A stretch of DNA of 64,000 bases, from positions 1-64,000 of the forward strand of contig NZ_BLAE01000033.1 of the NCBI RefSeq assembly GCF_009687865.1, given 5' to 3'. The notes beneath the pieces are model-generated. The model did not search any database, had not been told where the DNA came from, and was given only the letters and a program-made list of their open reading frames with translations. Positions 16,778 through 24,522 of this stretch are shown piece after piece (position 1 is the stretch's first letter; each line of letters starts with the position of its first letter). The DNA comes from Acrocarpospora macrocephala. Its GTDB lineage: Bacteria; Actinomycetota; Actinomycetes; Streptosporangiales; Streptosporangiaceae. A program made the translations under genes and the position numbers.

Positions 16778-16998
16778 TGATCGGATAGGCATGTCATGAC
16801 CAGGGCCGATATCGGCTACCTGCGGCTTTTCCGAAACGGGAATGTAATTTTCGTTATTTCGGCCGGGGGCCGGAGGGCATAACCCCCGTTGAGAGCCCCT
16901 GTCGCCCAGTTCCGATGATCTTCGTCGTTGCGGCTTCCGGATTCCGGCCGTAATTTTCGGGTGCCCATCGCGCCGGCGGCGACAAAGAGGGAGCCCTC

Positions 16999-18411
16999 AT
17001 GCCCAGAATCGTGGCACTCGTGCTGGCGCTGGCGCTGATCCTGGCGGGAAGCCCGGCCGCCGCGGCGGTGGTGACCGTGCCCGTCGGGGCGCAGTTCACC
17101 GACACGAGCGGCGCGCTGGTGCACGCGCACGGCGGCGGCGTGCTGAAGGTAGGCGCGTACTACTACTGGTTCGGCGAGAACCGCAACGCCAACGGCACCT
17201 TCCGGTACGTGTCGGTGTATCGCTCGGCGGATCTACGGACCTGGGAGTTCCGCAACAACGTGCTCACCCAGTCGAGCGCGGCGGAACTCCAGGTCGCCAA
17301 CATCGAACGGCCGAAGGTCATCTACAACGCGAGCACCGGCCAGTACGTGATGTGGATGCACAAGGAGAACGGCAGCGACTACGGCGAGGCCCGGGCGGCG
17401 GTGGCGGTGTCGTCCACCGTGGACGGCAACTACACATATCTCGGCAGTTTCCGCCCGCTGGGGCATATGTCCCGGGATATCACGGCGTTCGTGGACACGG
17501 ATGGCACCGGGTACATGATCTCCGCGGCGGATGAGAACTTCGATCTGCACATCTACCGGCTTACGCCGGACTACCGGTCGATCTCAGCGCTTGTCCGGAT
17601 GTGGGACGGCGACCATCGCGAAGCGCCCGCGATGTTCAAGCGCAACGGCGTCTACTTCCTGCTCACCTCGGCCGCCACCGGCTGGCAGCCCAACCAGGCC
17701 AGGTACGCCACCGCCACCAGCGTCACCGGCCCGTGGAGCGCCTGGCAGAACGCCGGCGACGGCCTCACGTTCGGCTCCCAGTCCACGTTCGTGCTGCCCA
17801 TCCAGGGCACGCAGACCACGTCGTACCTCTACATGGGCGACCGCTGGGCCGGCGCGTGGGGCGGCCCGGTCAACGACTCCCGCTACGTCTGGCTGCCCAT
17901 CACGTTCCCGACCGGCACCACGATGAGCCTGTCCAACGCCCGCCAGCTCAGCGTCGACACGACCACCGGCACCCTGTCGGCGACCGGTTCCGGGTTCGAC
18001 CGCCTGGCCGTACGGCATTCGGGCAAATGCCTGGACGTGCGCAACCAGTCGACCGCCAACAGCGCCGCCGTCGTGCAGTACACCTGCAACGGCGGCGCCA
18101 ACCAGCAGTGGCGAATCCAGTCGATCAGCGGCGGCTACGTCCAGGTCATCGCCCACCATTCCGGCAAATGCCTGGACGTGAACAGCGCGAGCACCGCCGA
18201 CTACGCCACGATCCTGCAGTACACCTGCGGCTCCGGCGCCAACCAGCAGTGGACCCTCCAGGACGCGGGCGGCGGCTACCTCCGCCTGGTGGCCCGCCAC
18301 TCCGGCCGCTGCCTGGACCTCCCCAGCGCCTCCCTCACCGACAACATCCAGTTCCAGCAGTACGCCTGCCACACCGGCAACCAACAGCAGCTCACCCGCA
18401 CCGCGCTCTAA
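16999..18411 (+). CDS. Secreted GH43-like exo-beta-1,3-galactanase with CBM13
   Basis: A 470-residue exported glycosidase. Signal peptide about residues 1-23 (SPAAAA). The catalytic five-bladed propeller is of the GH43 type closest in motif pattern to galactan 1,3-beta-galactosidases (subfamily 24): YYYWFGENRNANGTF, NIERPKVIYN, SRDITAFVDTDGTGYM and REAPAMFKRNGVYFLLTS. The C-terminal 130 residues are a ricin-type trefoil lectin (CBM13) with three repeats, each with a CLD core (GKCLDVRN, GKCLDVNS, GRCLDLPS) and QQW or Q-rich ends. It would trim the beta-1,3-galactan backbone of arabinogalactan. The last four bases overlap the stop of the convergent PPOX-like gene. The subfamily assignment is from memory of motifs. 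Confidence 0.78.
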   Translation: MPRIVALVLALALILAGSPAAAAVVTVPVGAQFTDTSGALVHAHGGGVLKVGAYYYWFGENRNANGTFRYVSVYRSADLRTWEFRNNVLTQSSAAELQVANIERPKVIYNASTGQYVMWMHKENGSDYGEARAAVAVSSTVDGNYTYLGSFRPLGHMSRDITAFVDTDGTGYMISAADENFDLHIYRLTPDYRSISALVRMWDGDHREAPAMFKRNGVYFLLTSAATGWQPNQARYATATSVTGPWSAWQNAGDGLTFGSQSTFVLPIQGTQTTSYLYMGDRWAGAWGGPVNDSRYVWLPITFPTGTTMSLSNARQLSVDTTTGTLSATGSGFDRLAVRHSGKCLDVRNQSTANSAAVVQYTCNGGANQQWRIQSISGGYVQVIAHHSGKCLDVNSASTADYATILQYTCGSGANQQWTLQDAGGGYLRLVARHSGRCLDLPSASLTDNIQFQQYACHTGNQQQLTRTAL

Positions 18412-18899
18412 CCAGGGCTTCTGTCGGCTCTCCAGATCTTGCTGCGGAGGTCGGTGCCTCGGATGACCTGGATGCGCCAGGGGCGTAGGGCCAGCACCTG
18501 GAGTTGGGGGTCGGTGGGGCCTTCTCGCCAGAAGCGGCCCAGGTCGTATCCGGCTCCTGGTGGGCTGGTTTTGCGGTAGAGGTCCCATACGTGGCGCTTG
18601 GTGTCCAGGTCGTCGACCCATTCGGCGACGGTGTCGACGCTGACGGCGTTCTGGCGTGGGCTCCAGTAGGAGAACGTGGTGTGCGGGTTGGCTGCCAGGT
18701 GGGCCGTCTTGACGGGGGTCTTGTACGTGGCCAGCCAGCCGATCGGGTGGTCTGCGACGAGCTCCCAGATGGGGATCAGCACGCGGGCCCGGGGGCGACC
18801 CTTCTGGTCGACGGTGGTCATGGTGGCGTAGACGATGTCGCCGATGTAGGCGTTGAACTCGTCCTGGATCGCGGCGAAGGAACTCGCTTCGGTGGCCAT
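18408..18899 (-). CDS. Pyridoxamine 5'-phosphate oxidase-fold (PPOX-like) protein
   Basis: A 163-residue flavin-reductase-like split-barrel protein (MATEASSFAAIQDEF at the N-terminus; ATMTTVDQKGRPRARVLIP; LATYKTPVKTAHLAANPHTTFSYW). Such PPOX-class proteins bind FMN, F420 or heme; the sequence does not decide which. It begins 5 nt after the stop of the MFS exporter and is probably co-transcribed with it under the HxlR-type regulator, so it may reduce or detoxify the compound that the pump exports. The long upstream frame in this phase is not coding; ATG 18899 is the start. Confidence 0.85.
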   Translation of the reverse strand: MATEASSFAAIQDEFNAYIGDIVYATMTTVDQKGRPRARVLIPIWELVADHPIGWLATYKTPVKTAHLAANPHTTFSYWSPRQNAVSVDTVAEWVDDLDTKRHVWDLYRKTSPPGAGYDLGRFWREGPTDPQLQVLALRPWRIQVIRGTDLRSKIWRADRSPG

Positions 18900-18904
18900 C
18901 GGGG

Positions 18905-20338
18905 TCAGGCCAAGGTCTCGGCGGGCACGGGCTCCGGAGTCCGAGGCGCGCGGCGGGCGCCGAGGCCGGAGGCGATGACGGCCGCGCCGAGGATCCCGGC
19001 GGCGACCGGGACGAGGAGGGCGGTCTGGAGCGCGTCCAGTCCCGCCTGGGGTGCGGTGTCGTCGCCGAGGGCCGCGACGTTGACGGCGGTCACCGCGGAC
19101 AGGCCGAGGGCGGTGCCGAACTGTATGGCGGTGTAGAGCAGGCCGCCGGCCAGGCCGTGCTCGTCTTCGTCGATGCCGTCGGTGGCGGCCATGGTCAGCG
19201 GGCCGTACGCCAGGGAGAAGGCCAGGCCCAGCAGGATCATGGTCGGGAGCATGGCGGTGTAGGCCCAGTCCAGGCCGACGGGCAGGAACAGGGCGTAGGC
19301 CAGGGCCGCCAGGAGCATCCCGGCGAACAGCACCCGGGCGTTGCCGAATCGGTTCACCAGCCGTGGCGTCAGGGTGGGGGCGAGAATCGTGTCGACACCG
19401 ATCACCAGCATGGCCAGGCCCGTCTGGAGGGTGCTCCAGCCGCGCAGTTCCTGCAGGTAGAGGGTGACCAGGAACTGGAAGCCGGCGAAGGAGCAGAGGA
19501 ACAGCAACGCCCCCAGGTTGGCGCGCACCAGCGGGCCGGAGCGCAGGATGCCCAGCCGGACCAGAGGGTCGGGCGAGCGGCGTTCGATGACGACGAAGGC
19601 CGCCAGCAGAGCCAGTCCGGCGGCGAACGCGGCCACCGTGCCGGCCCAGCCGTTGCCGGGGTGCTCCAGGCGGACGACCCCGTACACCAGCGCGAGCATC
19701 GCGCCGGTGATGCTGAACGCGCCGGCCAGGTCGAAGCGCCGTCCCGCGCGCTCCGGAGTGCCCGGATCCTTGATGAGCGGGATGGCGGCCAGCAGGATCA
19801 CCGCGGAGAGGATCACCGGCGCGAAGAACACCCACCGCCAGCCGAATGAGGCCAGGACGCCACCGGCGACCAGGCCGAGCGAGAAGCCGCCCGCGGCCGT
19901 CCCGGCGTAGACGCCCAGCGCCTTGGTGCGCCGCGGCCCCTCGGGGAAGTTGCCGGTGACGAGGGCCAGCCCGGCGGGGGCCATGAACGCGGCGGAGACT
20001 CCGGTGACGAACCGGGCGACCAGCAGCATCCAGCCCTCGGTCGCGAACCCGCCCAGGCCGGAGAAGACCAGGAAGACGGTCAGCCAGAACAGGAACATCC
20101 GGCGGCGGCCCAGCAGGTCGGCGGTCCGGCCGCCCAGCAGCATGAACCCGCCGTAGCCCAGCACGTACGCGCTGACGACACCGCTGAGCGTTCCGGTGGA
20201 CAGGCCCAGATCGGCCCGGATCGACGGCAACGCCACATTCAGCATCGCCACGTCGATCCCCTCCAGGAAGATCGCTCCGCACAGGACGAACAAGACGCCC
20301 CAAGCGCGCCCGTCCATCCGGCCTTGTGGTGTTGACAT
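18905..20338 (-). CDS. MFS multidrug exporter, EmrB/QacA (DHA2) type
   Basis: A 477-residue integral membrane antiporter with 14 predicted helices. Family motifs: GIDVAMLNVALPSIRADL in helix 1, GGRTADLLGRRRMFL (motif A) between helices 2 and 3, and an antiporter-type GGFSLGLVAGGVLASFGWRW (motif C). ATG 20338 gives MSTPQGRMDGRAW; the frame continues to 20395, but that stretch contains the likely operator. It is divergent from an HxlR-family regulator with a shared 29-bp inverted repeat between them, the usual pump/regulator arrangement. It would export toxic small molecules at the cost of the proton gradient. Confidence 0.9.
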   Translation of the reverse strand: MSTPQGRMDGRAWGVLFVLCGAIFLEGIDVAMLNVALPSIRADLGLSTGTLSGVVSAYVLGYGGFMLLGGRTADLLGRRRMFLFWLTVFLVFSGLGGFATEGWMLLVARFVTGVSAAFMAPAGLALVTGNFPEGPRRTKALGVYAGTAAGGFSLGLVAGGVLASFGWRWVFFAPVILSAVILLAAIPLIKDPGTPERAGRRFDLAGAFSITGAMLALVYGVVRLEHPGNGWAGTVAAFAAGLALLAAFVVIERRSPDPLVRLGILRSGPLVRANLGALLFLCSFAGFQFLVTLYLQELRGWSTLQTGLAMLVIGVDTILAPTLTPRLVNRFGNARVLFAGMLLAALAYALFLPVGLDWAYTAMLPTMILLGLAFSLAYGPLTMAATDGIDEDEHGLAGGLLYTAIQFGTALGLSAVTAVNVAALGDDTAPQAGLDALQTALLVPVAAGILGAAVIASGLGARRAPRTPEPVPAETLA

Positions 20339-20364
20339 GGGGGAACTCCTTGGTTCTTCAGATG

Positions 20365-20393
20365 GCTGCTGGTTATCTCTTGTAACCAGCAGC
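20365..20393. promoter_or_regulatory. Operator between MFS pump and HxlR regulator
   Basis: GCTGCTGGTTA at 20365-20375 and TAACCAGCAGC at 20383-20393 are exact 11-bp inverted repeats with a 7-bp spacer, in the middle of the divergent intergenic region. The size and position fit binding by the adjacent HxlR dimer, controlling both genes. Confidence 0.65.
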
Positions 20394-20410
20394 ATCCTGG
20401 GACACCATCA

Positions 20411-20923
20411 ATGACCATGGAAGACGGCACTTCAAAGTCCCCCGGTTACTGCGGGGATACCGATGGCGACTACGACGTTCTCCAGTGGGATACCCGGGAG
20501 GACTGCGAGGTCCGGCAGATTCTCGACCGGATCGCCGACAAATGGTCACTGCTGGTCATCGCCCTGCTGGACCAGCGCAGCCTGCGCTTCTCCGAACTGC
20601 GCCGCAGGATCGAGGGCATCAGCCAGCGCATGCTCACCCGGACGCTGCGCCAGCTGGAGCGCGACGGCCTGGTGAGCCGCACCGTGTATCCGGCCGTGCC
20701 GCCGCGCGTGGACTACGAGCTCACCCCGCTGGGCGTGACCTTGCATCACACCATCCGCGCGCTGGTCACCTGGACCGAGGAGCACCAGAACGAGATCGCC
20801 TTCGCCCGCGCGGCGTACGACGCCCGGGTGACGGCCGAGCAGGAGGCCGCGGAGCGGGACTCGGCGGAGCGGGACGCCATCGCCCGGGAGGTGCTCGCGG
20901 CGGGCCGGGCGAACACCGGCTGA
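20411..20923 (+). CDS. HxlR-family transcriptional regulator
   Basis: A 170-residue winged-helix regulator. Family signature: CEVRQILDRIADKWSLLVI, LRFSELRRRIEGISQRMLT and LRQLERDGLVSRTVYP, then YELTPLG. The N-terminal Cys (DTREDCEVRQ) is at the position that senses electrophiles or redox stress in many HxlR/HypR proteins. The C-terminal 30 residues are rich in Ala/Glu (EQEAAERDSAERD) and probably helical. It is divergent from the MFS pump and likely represses it through the inverted repeat at 20365-20393. The start could also be the ATG two codons downstream. Confidence 0.88.
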   Translation: MTMEDGTSKSPGYCGDTDGDYDVLQWDTREDCEVRQILDRIADKWSLLVIALLDQRSLRFSELRRRIEGISQRMLTRTLRQLERDGLVSRTVYPAVPPRVDYELTPLGVTLHHTIRALVTWTEEHQNEIAFARAAYDARVTAEQEAAERDSAERDAIAREVLAAGRANTG

Positions 20924-20930
20924 GCGATGA

Positions 20931-21596
20931 TCAGGGAGCGCGGAACGGGGTGAACTTCAGGATCGGGGCCAGGGTGAACAGGGGCTCGCCGGGGGTCAGG
21001 GCGCGCTCGCCCAGGATCGTGTTGATGATCCCGGCGAGGGACTGGGAGACCTTGAACGGCCAGGGCCGGACGCCGCCGCCGAGGCCGCCTTCCTTGATCC
21101 CGGCCACCGACGCCAGCGCGTCGGGGGCGAAGCAGGTGGCCAGCTGGACCTCGCGGGTGGCGCGCACGCCGTTGACGACCGGCCTGGCGTAGGCGCCGCA
21201 GGGCATCACGCGGATCGCGAACCCGTCGTCGATGCGCAGGTGGGAGCCGTTCTTCAAGGTGATGGAGAACCCGCCGGGGTAGCAGATGCGGCCGTCCAGG
21301 CCGATGCTGTCGTGCTGCATGCCGATCGGCATCGTGATGCCGAGGTCGGCGCCGTCCGCGCCGATGACGCGGCTGACCGGCTTGATCGCGTCCCAGGTCC
21401 CGTCGTACTTCTGGACCAGCTCCCTGATCTTGGGTTCCCAGAGGACCGTCGCCTTGCCCCAGGGCGAGAAGTAGAGGCCGCCCTGGGTGCTGGAGCAGTA
21501 CTCGGTCCGCGGGGCCTCGGCCGTGGCCACGGTGACGGTGGACATGGCCAGGGCCGCGCCGGCGACGGCGGACGCGATCAGACGGATGGTGCGCAT
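20931..21596 (-). CDS. Secreted protein of unknown function
   Basis: A 221-residue exported protein: signal peptide residues 1-27 (ATAEAPRTEYC after the cleavage region), then a mature domain with four Cys (EYCSS, RICYPGG, MPCGAY, ATCFAPD), probably two disulfides. A central stretch (TWDAIKPVSRVIGADGADLGITMPIG) and FSITLKNGSHLRID look beta-rich. It resembles no family that I can name. It is convergent with the HxlR gene, and a xylan-type 13-bp palindrome lies 123 bp upstream of its start, so carbohydrate control is possible. Confidence 0.7.
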   Translation of the reverse strand: MRTIRLIASAVAGAALAMSTVTVATAEAPRTEYCSSTQGGLYFSPWGKATVLWEPKIRELVQKYDGTWDAIKPVSRVIGADGADLGITMPIGMQHDSIGLDGRICYPGGFSITLKNGSHLRIDDGFAIRVMPCGAYARPVVNGVRATREVQLATCFAPDALASVAGIKEGGLGGGVRPWPFKVSQSLAGIINTILGERALTPGEPLFTLAPILKFTPFRAP

Positions 21597-21718
21597 ATGT
21601 GGATCCCTCTCTGGACACGAAACGTTGTCACCCTAAGTAGCTGACGACTACATAAAGCGATGACACGCCCGCTTTTCCCGGGCGGGTTACGGTGGAGGGA
21701 TGGTGCTGCCACTGGAGG

Positions 21719-21731
21719 CCGAAACTTTCGG
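21719..21731. promoter_or_regulatory. Palindrome CCGAAACTTTCGG
   Basis: A perfect 13-bp inverted repeat around a central C. Its core CGAAACTTTCG matches the element known from streptomycete xylanase promoters bound by LacI-type regulators. It lies upstream of the leftward secreted protein at 20931-21596. Confidence 0.5.
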
Positions 21732-21816
21732 GCTCAGTGAGGATGACCGTTTGAAGGATTGACCGGATCACCGAGTAGTACCTATGTTTCAAGGGCGAAA
21801 ACTCTCGGAGCTAATC

Positions 21817-21827
21817 CGAAAGTTTCG
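21817..21827. promoter_or_regulatory. Palindrome CGAAAGTTTCG
   Basis: A second perfect 11-bp copy of the CGAAA-N-TTTCG type, 97 bp centre to centre from the one at 21719-21731. Paired sites can support looping by LacI tetramers. It is adjacent to the terminator of the next gene. Confidence 0.45.
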
Positions 21828-21838
21828 TCCCCACATGT

Positions 21839-21874
21839 GGAGGCGCCGGCGGATCGGCGCCCGCCGGCGCCTCC
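21839..21874 (-). terminator. Strong hairpin after the triple-repeat secreted gene
   Basis: Exact 14-bp arms GGAGGCGCCGGCGG (21839-21852) and its complement (21861-21874) with an 8-nt loop, 11 bp beyond the stop codon of the leftward gene at 21885. There is no clear U-run, as is usual for actinomycete terminators. Confidence 0.7.
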
Positions 21875-21884
21875 ATCCCATCGT

Positions 21885-22988
21885 TTAGAACTCCGAGGTG
21901 TAGGTGACCAGCGACTGGCGGTCCAGCCGTGTCGTGGCGTTGTAGCAAACCACGTCGCGCACGGTGGCCTGGCTGCCGCCCGTCCCCCACGTCGTCAGCA
22001 GGTTGCAGTACTCCGGACCGGGTCCGTACGCCGTGACCTGGACGTGGTCACGCAGCACGCCGACCCTCGGGAAGAGCACCAGCCGCATGCCGGCGCCGGC
22101 GGTCTGCACCGTGTTGACGCCGCCCTGCGAGTTGTAGTTGATGCCCGGCGGAGCCGGGACGTACGGGCCCGGATTGGCCGGGTTGAGATCGAAGGTGTAG
22201 GCGAAGTTCTTCGGCGGGATCGCCCCGCCGGTGATCGCCCGCTCCCGCTGGTAGGTCAGGTTCCAGCCGGTGTTGAAGGGATTGTTGACCCCGTCATGGC
22301 AGCGCACCTGCACGGTCTGCACAGCCGCCGAAGGCGCCCAGCCGCCGACCTTGCACCGGGCGGGAGCGGTCGGATTGACCGCGGTCACCTGGATGTTGCC
22401 CGCGGGCGACGGCGAGCCCAGGCCGTTCAGGGTGACCGTCCAGACGCCGAGACCGCCCGGCACCACGGTGTTCGCGGCGAGCACCGAGTTGTAGGAGCCG
22501 ACGACCGCCGCGCCGTTGTAGGCGACGTAGCCGAAGCCGTGGGTGCCCGGCGGGAGCGGGCCGCTGCTCTCCTCGTAGACGATGGTGAACGGCACGAACC
22601 CGGGCACCCCGCCGAACCGGTAGCAGCGCACGCTGACCACCTCGTCGACGCCGACCGCGTTCCACTTCTCGACCTGGCACCAGGCCGGTGCGCTGACCAC
22701 GGCCGTGACGTGCACGATCCCGCCGGGGCCGCCGATCTGCGGGAACCGTACGAACGTCTGCCCGACCACGCCCGGGGAGACGTTGACGCTGAACGCGGCC
22801 GGCCAGCTGCCGGCCTGGTGGCTCGGGTCCGGCACCCCGGACGGGATGTTGACGAGCGCGAATCCCCACCGGTTCGGCACGGCCGCCTGCGCCGGACCGC
22901 TCAGCGCGGTCAGCCCGGCCGCCACCAGGGCTGCCGACACCAGGGCGAGAAGAATCCTGCGGAGGGGTAATCGGATTGGCGACATCAC
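21885..22988 (-). CDS. Secreted protein with three internal repeats, unknown function
   Basis: A 367-residue exported protein: signal peptide about residues 1-35 (ending GPAQAA), then three repeats of about 100 residues. Each has the pattern (H/Q)VTA, a Cys about 10 residues later, a run of small residues, then V(R)xxC(Y/H) and T or Y-rich strands: HVTAVVSAPAWCQVEKW, QVTAVNPTAPARCKVGGW and QVTAYGPGPEYCNLLTTW begin the three units. The two Cys per unit probably pair. Conserved aromatic starts (WGFALVN, HGFGYVAYN, FAYTFDLNP) mark the repeats. No catalytic motif is visible; an extracellular binding or structural protein is possible. A strong hairpin follows the stop codon. Confidence 0.72.
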   Translation of the reverse strand: MMSPIRLPLRRILLALVSAALVAAGLTALSGPAQAAVPNRWGFALVNIPSGVPDPSHQAGSWPAAFSVNVSPGVVGQTFVRFPQIGGPGGIVHVTAVVSAPAWCQVEKWNAVGVDEVVSVRCYRFGGVPGFVPFTIVYEESSGPLPPGTHGFGYVAYNGAAVVGSYNSVLAANTVVPGGLGVWTVTLNGLGSPSPAGNIQVTAVNPTAPARCKVGGWAPSAAVQTVQVRCHDGVNNPFNTGWNLTYQRERAITGGAIPPKNFAYTFDLNPANPGPYVPAPPGINYNSQGGVNTVQTAGAGMRLVLFPRVGVLRDHVQVTAYGPGPEYCNLLTTWGTGGSQATVRDVVCYNATTRLDRQSLVTYTSEF

Positions 22989-23331
22989 GCTTCCTCACTA
23001 CTCGGGAAATCGGCCGGTGCAGGCCGTCCTGACGTTCATAGGCTGGAAATCAACCGTTGCGAAGACTCATTTCACCGACTGGACGCCAACTCCGTTGTCA
23101 AGGCCCTTTGACGTGCGAATTCGAGTTACTCGTGTATTTCGTTTTCGCGAACGATTCATTGGTACGGCATGATGGTCCGGTGGACCCCTCCGGAGCGATT
23201 TCGGGAAGAACCGCGCGGCCCTATATTCGCCGAACTTCATGGCCCATTTTCGGCCACCCTTATCCGCCCTCTCGTCCGCCGGACTAAGGGAATGTCCCCT
23301 TGATCATTTTCGATGCCCGGAAGGACAGTCA
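22989..23331. other. Divergent intergenic region, relatively AT-rich
   Basis: About 340 bp between the divergent secreted-protein and MFS genes. Base composition is visibly richer in A+T than the rest of the window, as expected for promoters. I saw no convincing open frame or long inverted repeat. The MFS ribosome site (GGAAGGA) lies at its right end. Confidence 0.5.
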
Positions 23332-24522
23332 ATGGGACACGGCCTGCGCGGGGCCCGGATCAGCACGACTCTCACCTTCATCCTCGCGGGGATCTTCTCG
23401 GGCACGATGGCCGTGCGCATGCCCGCGCTCACCGAGAAGCTCGAACTGTCGGAAGGGCAGCTGGGCCTAGCGCTGCTCGCGCTGGGGATCGGCTCGCTGG
23501 CCAGCATGCAGGCGGCTCGCCCCCTGATGCGGCGGCTGGGCGGCCGGGGCATCCTGGCGATGGCCGGGCCCAGCTGCGCGGGTTCGCTCGCGCTGGTGGG
23601 GGCAGCCCCCTCCTACCCGCTGCTCCTGGTCGCCACGAGCGTGTTCGGGATCACCTTCGGCCTGCTCGACGTCGCGATGAACGCGCAGGGCGCCGCGGTG
23701 GAGGCCGGGTACGGGCGCCCGCTGCTGAGCGGCATGCACGCCGGCTGGTGCTTCGGCGCGATCGTCTCGGGCGTCCTCGGCTTCGCGGCCATCCGGCTGG
23801 GGCTGACGTTCACGCCCCACCTGGTCACCGTCGGGCTGGCCGGCGTCCCGGCCGCGCTCGCGCTCATCCCCGCGTTCCTGGCCGACCCGCCCGCGCCGGA
23901 GGAGGACGCCGGTGCACGGCGCGGGCTGCCCCGGGTCGTGTACCTGCTCGGCGTCGTCGTGTTCGCGGCGTTCACGGTCGAGGGCATGGTCGCCGACTGG
24001 AACGGCCTCTACCTGCGCGACATCCTCGACGCCCCCGAGTGGCTGGCCGCGCTGGGCTATCCCCTGTTCGTGACCGGCATGCTCATCGGCCGCCTCGCCG
24101 GAGACCGCCTCCGGGCCCGGTACGGCGCCCGCGCCCACCTCACCGCCAGCGGCGTCGCGACGGTGGCCGCGTTCACGGTCGTCGTGACGGCCCCGGCGGC
24201 GGGGGTGGTCCTGCCGGTCCTGCTCCTGGCCGGGCTCGGGATCGCGCCCGTCATCCCGTTCGCGCTGTCCCTGGCGGGCAGCGCCGACCCCGCGCAGTCC
24301 GGCCCGGCCATCGCCCAGACCGCCACCATCGGCTACGCGGGCCTGCTGCTCGGGCCGGTGATCATCGGCTTCCTGGCCGACGCGACCTCGCTGCGGGTGG
24401 CCATGGCGTTCGGCCTGGTCCTCGGCGTGGTGATCGCGGTGACGTCCCGCTTCCTCCCCGGGGACAGGCCCGGCAGTGCCGTACCCAGCCTGACCCGCGA
24501 GGAGTCCACGGCTCAGCGCTAG
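23332..24522 (+). CDS. MFS transporter (12-helix, sugar/fucose-permease-like)
   Basis: A 396-residue membrane transporter with 12 predicted helices. It begins MGHGLRGARISTTLTFILAG after a good AAGGA site; the frame upstream to 23239 lacks one. Motifs GSLASMQAARPLMRRLGGRG (motif A-like) and LLDVAMNAQGAAVE with MHAGWCFGAIVSGVLG are typical of the YbjJ/FucP-like MFS branch, whose substrates are mostly unknown. It is not adjacent to a regulator or an enzyme operon, and its 3' end overlaps the convergent MetE-like gene by 4 bp. Export of a small metabolite is the likely role, but the substrate is not deducible. Confidence 0.85.
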   Translation: MGHGLRGARISTTLTFILAGIFSGTMAVRMPALTEKLELSEGQLGLALLALGIGSLASMQAARPLMRRLGGRGILAMAGPSCAGSLALVGAAPSYPLLLVATSVFGITFGLLDVAMNAQGAAVEAGYGRPLLSGMHAGWCFGAIVSGVLGFAAIRLGLTFTPHLVTVGLAGVPAALALIPAFLADPPAPEEDAGARRGLPRVVYLLGVVVFAAFTVEGMVADWNGLYLRDILDAPEWLAALGYPLFVTGMLIGRLAGDRLRARYGARAHLTASGVATVAAFTVVVTAPAAGVVLPVLLLAGLGIAPVIPFALSLAGSADPAQSGPAIAQTATIGYAGLLLGPVIIGFLADATSLRVAMAFGLVLGVVIAVTSRFLPGDRPGSAVPSLTREESTAQR

